DNA of 10,017 bases, taken from positions 1 to 10,017 of the forward strand of contig DATJPN010000158.1 of the NCBI GenBank assembly GCA_035506335.1. Direction: 5' to 3'. Each line of letters opens with the position of its first letter. The first letter of the stretch is position 1. Both the position numbers and the translations under genes were made by a program. Under the pieces are notes generated by a model. The model did no database searches, was not told the DNA's origin, and saw nothing but the letters and a program-made list of their open reading frames with translations. Positions 7,079-10,017 of this stretch are shown piece by piece. The DNA is from DAIDKA01 sp035506335 (GTDB lineage: Bacteria > Pseudomonadota > Gammaproteobacteria > Steroidobacterales > Steroidobacteraceae).

Positions 7079-8062
7079 TTGAAGGCGGCGGCCTATATCG
7101 CGGGTCTGCTCGGGCTCGCGCTGCTGGCGGCGCTGCTCATTCACGCCGACCTGCCGGCCATGCTGCGCACCTGGAAACTGGCCGGCGGCGGACTCCTGTG
7201 GCTCATCCCCTGGCGGGTGATGTTCTTCGTCCTGTACGCCGTGGGCTGGCGCGCGCTGCTGCGTCCCGGCGATCCCGAGGGGCGGGCCGGCTTCGGCTAC
7301 GTGCTGTGGGTGACGACGGTGCGCGAGGCGGTCGATCGCCTGTTACCGGTGGCGAGCCTCGGGGGCGGCGTCGTGGGCGTGCGGCTCATGCGCTGGCGGG
7401 ACCTCGGGGCCGTGCCGGTCAGCGCCACGATCATCGTAGAGATCCTGCTCACCGTGTTCGCGATGTACCTGCTCGCGGCGCTGGCGGCGGTGATCCTCCT
7501 CGGAACCGGCGCCACCGGGGACCATCACGAGGTCATCCTGATGCTGCTGCTCACGCTGCCGATACCCGTCGGCATACCGCTGCTGTTGCGCCACGGCGCA
7601 GTGTTCCAGCGCCTGGAGCGCTTCCTGAGCCCTATGGTGGGCCTCACCTCGGGGGCCGAAGTGGCGGCGGCGCTGGATGCGCAGCTGCACGCCTGCCTGG
7701 GCCGGTGGCGCACGCTGGCTTTCGCCGGTGCGCTGCAGGTGGTGGCCGTGGTGTCGGCTTCACTTGAGATCTGGTGGGCGCTGCGTCTCTTCGACCATCC
7801 GGTCAGCATCGCCTCCGCCGTCATGCTCGAGGGCATGACCCAGGCGGCGCGCCACCTGGCCTTCATCGTGCCCGCGGGCCTCGGCGTGCAGGAGGCCGCG
7901 CTCGTGTTCTTCGGCCATACCCTCGGCATCAGCACCGAAATGGCCCTCGCCGTCTCGGCGGTGAAGCGCCTGCGCGAGGTGCTCTGCGGCGTGCCGCCGC
8001 TGCTGTCCTGGCACTGGCTCGAGGCGCGCCGCCTGCGCGCGACGAAAGCCGGCGGCACCTGA
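7079..8062 (+). CDS. hpnL: Hopanoid-associated integral membrane protein HpnL (LPG synthase TM-type)
   Basis: A 327-residue polytopic inner-membrane protein with about seven hydrophobic segments (roughly 5-21, 37-60, 116-142, 152-170, 213-235, 258-280, 286-312). Conserved blocks of the lysylphosphatidylglycerol-synthase transmembrane (AglD2/YbhN-like) superfamily are visible: REAVDRLLPVASLGGG (82-97) and FIVPAGLGVQEAALVFFG (262-279). It has no catalytic aminoacyl-transferase domain. Members in this context are annotated HpnL; the molecular role is unknown, with lipid flipping or transport often suggested. The start is TTG at 7079, supported by AGGA at 7068-7071 seven bases upstream and by the 9-bp gap to the hpnI stop, which implies translational coupling. 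It is the last gene of the hopanoid operon, and no clear intrinsic terminator follows. Confidence 0.85.
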   Translation: MKAAAYIAGLLGLALLAALLIHADLPAMLRTWKLAGGGLLWLIPWRVMFFVLYAVGWRALLRPGDPEGRAGFGYVLWVTTVREAVDRLLPVASLGGGVVGVRLMRWRDLGAVPVSATIIVEILLTVFAMYLLAALAAVILLGTGATGDHHEVILMLLLTLPIPVGIPLLLRHGAVFQRLERFLSPMVGLTSGAEVAAALDAQLHACLGRWRTLAFAGALQVVAVVSASLEIWWALRLFDHPVSIASAVMLEGMTQAARHLAFIVPAGLGVQEAALVFFGHTLGISTEMALAVSAVKRLREVLCGVPPLLSWHWLEARRLRATKAGGT

Positions 8063-8128
8063 TCGCGCTTCGCGTCATATTTCTGTCACGCCACTGTTAT
8101 CTGGGTTTCTTACGGTCCCTTAGGGCGA

Positions 8129-8146
8129 CGGGTCTGGGGAGACCCG
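8129..8146 (+). promoter_or_regulatory. 7-bp hairpin with GGGG loop upstream of the exported-protein gene
   Basis: CGGGTCT (8129-8135) and AGACCCG (8140-8146) form a perfect stem around a GGGG loop, 31 bp before the ATG at 8178. No T tract follows, so it is not an intrinsic terminator for hpnL. It may be a 5'-leader structure or mRNA stabiliser of the downstream gene. The wider spacer 8063-8177 shows no convincing promoter boxes to me. Confidence 0.4.
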
Positions 8147-8177
8147 ATGCCTGTTGCTGGGGATGACGGGGACAATC

Positions 8178-9719
8178 ATGAGAATGGATCGGCGTGCCGC
8201 TCAGGCACGGTCGGGGCTGCCTTCGCGACTGATTCGCGAGGCGGCACTGGGCGCCGCCCTGCTCGGCGCGCTCGTTGGGTCATCGGTTGCACAGGCGCAG
8301 GCCTTTACGCCAGGCGACCTCGTCATCAGCACCGTGTCCAACAGCACCAGCCTCGCGAACGCGAGTGCCCTCGACACGGCTTCCCCGATCACCCTGCAGA
8401 CGTTTCAGCTGGGAGCCGGCGGTACGAGTGCCGCGGCCGACGGCTCGCTGGTCCTGCCGCAGACCGCAAGCGGGGCGAACGCAGCGATTTCCGGCGAATA
8501 CGGCTCGGCGTCGGAAGGCATCCTGCAGCAGTCGCTGAATGGCAATTACCTGACCATCATGGGTTACGGCGTCAATGCCGGCACCTTCAACAACGCGCTT
8601 CCCGGCATCTATGGCACGACGGCGCTCGGCCAGACCACGAGCATTGCGGGCGGTTCGAGCACGGTCGTCCCGCGGGTCGTGGCCCTGATCGACGCGAATG
8701 GTGTCGTCGACACCAGCACGGCATTGACCGGCGTCTTCGACCAGAACAATCCGCGCAGCGTCACGACCGTCGACGGCAGCTCGTTCTACGTGTCCGGACA
8801 GGGCGCGAGCAAGACAGATCCGACGCAGGGAGTCTTCTACGCCCTGCGCGGTGCGAGCACGGCCACGGTGATCGACAATTCGACGGACACCCGCGTGGTC
8901 TCGATCCTGAACAATGGCGGCGGCAACACCCTGTACGTATCGCGTGACTTCAACCCGTCCGGTTCGGGCAACCAGAACTTCACGAATGTCGGGACCCTCA
9001 CCGACCCATTCGGCAATCTGCCCGTCAATGCCACCGGACTCGTCACGACCCACGTCACGCCGCCCGCCACGCCGCTCTCTTCCGGCGGCAACAACGGCTC
9101 CATCAATCTCACCTCGGGCCTCGCCAATGGCATCAACAACGGGCGCATCGGCAAGTTCGTCTACCTGAGCCCCGAGCAGTACTTCTTCGCGAGCCCGACG
9201 GTGCTGTACGTCGCCGACAGCGGCCAGCCGAAGAACGGCAACGTCAACGCCGCCGCCCTGGGCGAAGGCGGCCTGCAGAAGTGGGTTCTCACGAACGGAA
9301 CCTGGCAGCTCGACTACGACCTCGTCGCCGGATTGAATCTCGTCAACAATGCGAGCGCCTTCGCGACGACCGGTACGGGCAGCCCGACGGATCCTGGTGT
9401 GACCGGCCTGTTCGGGCTCACGGGCAAGGTAGTCGGGACCGGTGACTCGGCGCAGGTCGAACTGTTCGCGACGAGCTACGGCTTGAACGAACTCTCACCG
9501 AGCTACCTGTACGAGATCACCGATACGCTCGGGGATACCTCGATATCCCAGACAAGCTCGGAAAGCTTCACCACCTTGTATTCGGCGCCGGACGGAACCT
9601 CGATTCGCGGCGTTGCCTTCTCGCCGGTCGCACCGGTGCCGGTGCCGGCGGCCGCCTGGCTGCTGCTGTCGGGCCTCGGCGGCCTCGGTCTGATCGGCCG
9701 CCGCCGCCGGAACCTCTGA
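8178..9719 (+). CDS. Exported protein with VPxPA-type PEP-CTERM sorting signal
   Basis: A 513-residue secreted protein. Residues 1 to about 42 form a signal peptide (RR-containing n-region, AALGAALLGALVG core, AQA cleavage site). The mature part is rich in Gly, Ser, Thr, Asn and Ala, with short strand-like blocks such as GVFYALRG, VLYVADSG, GGLQKWVLTNGTWQLDYDL and IRGVAFSP, suggesting a beta-propeller-like surface protein. The C-terminus (487-513) is the tripartite sorting tag VPVPAAAWLLLSGLGGLG, a few more hydrophobic residues, and RRRRNL: a VPxPA variant of PEP-CTERM, normally cleaved by an exosortase and linked to exopolysaccharide or biofilm matrix. The ATG at 8178 has GGGG 6-7 bases upstream; longer starts at 8154 (TTG) or 8163 are less well supported. 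No catalytic domain is recognised. No exosortase gene is in the window, so the sorting enzyme must lie elsewhere. Confidence 0.88.
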   Translation: MRMDRRAAQARSGLPSRLIREAALGAALLGALVGSSVAQAQAFTPGDLVISTVSNSTSLANASALDTASPITLQTFQLGAGGTSAAADGSLVLPQTASGANAAISGEYGSASEGILQQSLNGNYLTIMGYGVNAGTFNNALPGIYGTTALGQTTSIAGGSSTVVPRVVALIDANGVVDTSTALTGVFDQNNPRSVTTVDGSSFYVSGQGASKTDPTQGVFYALRGASTATVIDNSTDTRVVSILNNGGGNTLYVSRDFNPSGSGNQNFTNVGTLTDPFGNLPVNATGLVTTHVTPPATPLSSGGNNGSINLTSGLANGINNGRIGKFVYLSPEQYFFASPTVLYVADSGQPKNGNVNAAALGEGGLQKWVLTNGTWQLDYDLVAGLNLVNNASAFATTGTGSPTDPGVTGLFGLTGKVVGTGDSAQVELFATSYGLNELSPSYLYEITDTLGDTSISQTSSESFTTLYSAPDGTSIRGVAFSPVAPVPVPAAAWLLLSGLGGLGLIGRRRRNL

Positions 9720-9762
9720 CCCTTCGATCGTTGTCATTCAATACACTTCGGGAAAGAACACC

Positions 9763-10017
9763 ATGACTCGCTTCAAGATTGCGGCCGGCGTCGGCATCGT
9801 CCTGGCGACCTGCGGCGCCTGCGCCGCGGCCCAGGCAGACACGATCACCCAGTGGACCTTCCAGAACGACGCGGTCGCCACGAACAACAATCCCGCGCCC
9901 TCCACCGGGAGCGGCACGGCCGGCTCGATCGGCATGAACGTCTATGCGACGCCCAACATCGGCGTGACCAAGGACGACGTCCTCCTGGGCACGACCGGAG
10001 ACACGGGTGCGAACGGG
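9763..10017 (+). CDS. Exported hypothetical protein, C-terminus beyond the right edge
   Basis: The first 85 codons of a secreted protein. The ATG at 9763 has GGAAAG (9751-9756) six bases upstream, a good ribosome binding site. Residues 1-25 are a signal peptide (MTRFK start, hydrophobic IAAGVGIVLATCGACAAA core, AQA-D cleavage). The mature start TITQWTFQND, followed by an Asn/Pro/Ser/Thr-rich stretch with PSTGSGTAG, resembles the N-termini of many PEP-CTERM-class exported proteins, but the tail that would prove it is outside the window. It lies 43 bp after the preceding exported-protein gene with no terminator between, so the two probably form an operon. Two cysteines (17 and 20) fall inside the signal peptide; a lipobox is not evident. 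Function unknown. Confidence 0.8.
   Translation, partial: MTRFKIAAGVGIVLATCGACAAAQADTITQWTFQNDAVATNNNPAPSTGSGTAGSIGMNVYATPNIGVTKDDVLLGTTGDTGANG

Noticed and set aside
6757..7767. 336-codon open frame on the plus strand spanning the hpnI/hpnL junction
   Set aside because: It is in another frame across two genes with strong motifs, and its product is extremely Arg/Gly/Ala-rich.
8009..8024. Sigma-54 promoter starting TGGCAC
   Set aside because: TGGCAC is present inside hpnL, but the required TTGC element at the correct downstream spacing is missing.
8063..8177. Cyclic-di-GMP (GEMM) riboswitch
   Set aside because: A GTCACGCCAC segment and a hairpin recall the general arrangement, but the conserved GEMM core sequences are not present.
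8280..9053. 257-codon open frame on the minus strand
   Set aside because: Antisense to the exported-protein gene, which has a signal peptide and sorting tail; no independent support.

Overview
The window is GC-rich proteobacterial chromosome. The rpmB-rpmG pair (L28 then the cysteine-free form of L33), the outer-membrane TonB-dependent receptor, the hopanoid-modification genes and a VPxPA/PEP-CTERM exported protein together suggest a free-living gammaproteobacterium of the Xanthomonadales/Nevskiales/Steroidobacter type. The lineage is an inference from protein style, not a database match. There is no sign of a phage, insertion sequence, CRISPR array, tRNA or rRNA.

Layout: (1) 1-2497, minus strand: the N-terminal 832 codons of a TonB-dependent outer-membrane receptor, which runs off the left edge. 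(2) 2498-2853: a divergent intergenic region with an AT-rich patch, a 16-bp perfect palindrome, two mutually exclusive GC-rich hairpins and a good extended -10 promoter for the ribosomal pair. (3) 2854-3281, plus strand: rpmB and rpmG, closed by an intrinsic terminator at 3311-3340. (4) 3414-4337, minus strand: a complete TauD/TfdA-family Fe(II)/2-oxoglutarate dioxygenase. (5) 4412-8062, plus strand: a three-gene hopanoid side-chain operon, hpnJ (radical SAM), hpnI (membrane glycosyltransferase) and hpnL (LPG-synthase-type membrane protein). (6) 8178-9719 and 9763-10017, plus strand: two exported proteins. The first ends in a VPxPA-type PEP-CTERM sorting tail; the second is cut by the right edge.

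How the genes work together: in the hopanoid pathway known from Burkholderia, HpnI adds N-acetylglucosamine to bacteriohopanetetrol (BHT), HpnK deacetylates it, and HpnJ converts the glucosaminyl-BHT to the BHT cyclitol ether. HpnL is a hopanoid-linked membrane protein of undefined role. Here hpnJ, hpnI and hpnL are contiguous but hpnK is absent, and a 2-oxoglutarate oxygenase gene faces away from hpnJ across only 74 bp. The absent deacetylase and the neighbouring oxygenase are the most interesting points of the window. The exported proteins downstream depend on an exosortase that is not encoded here.
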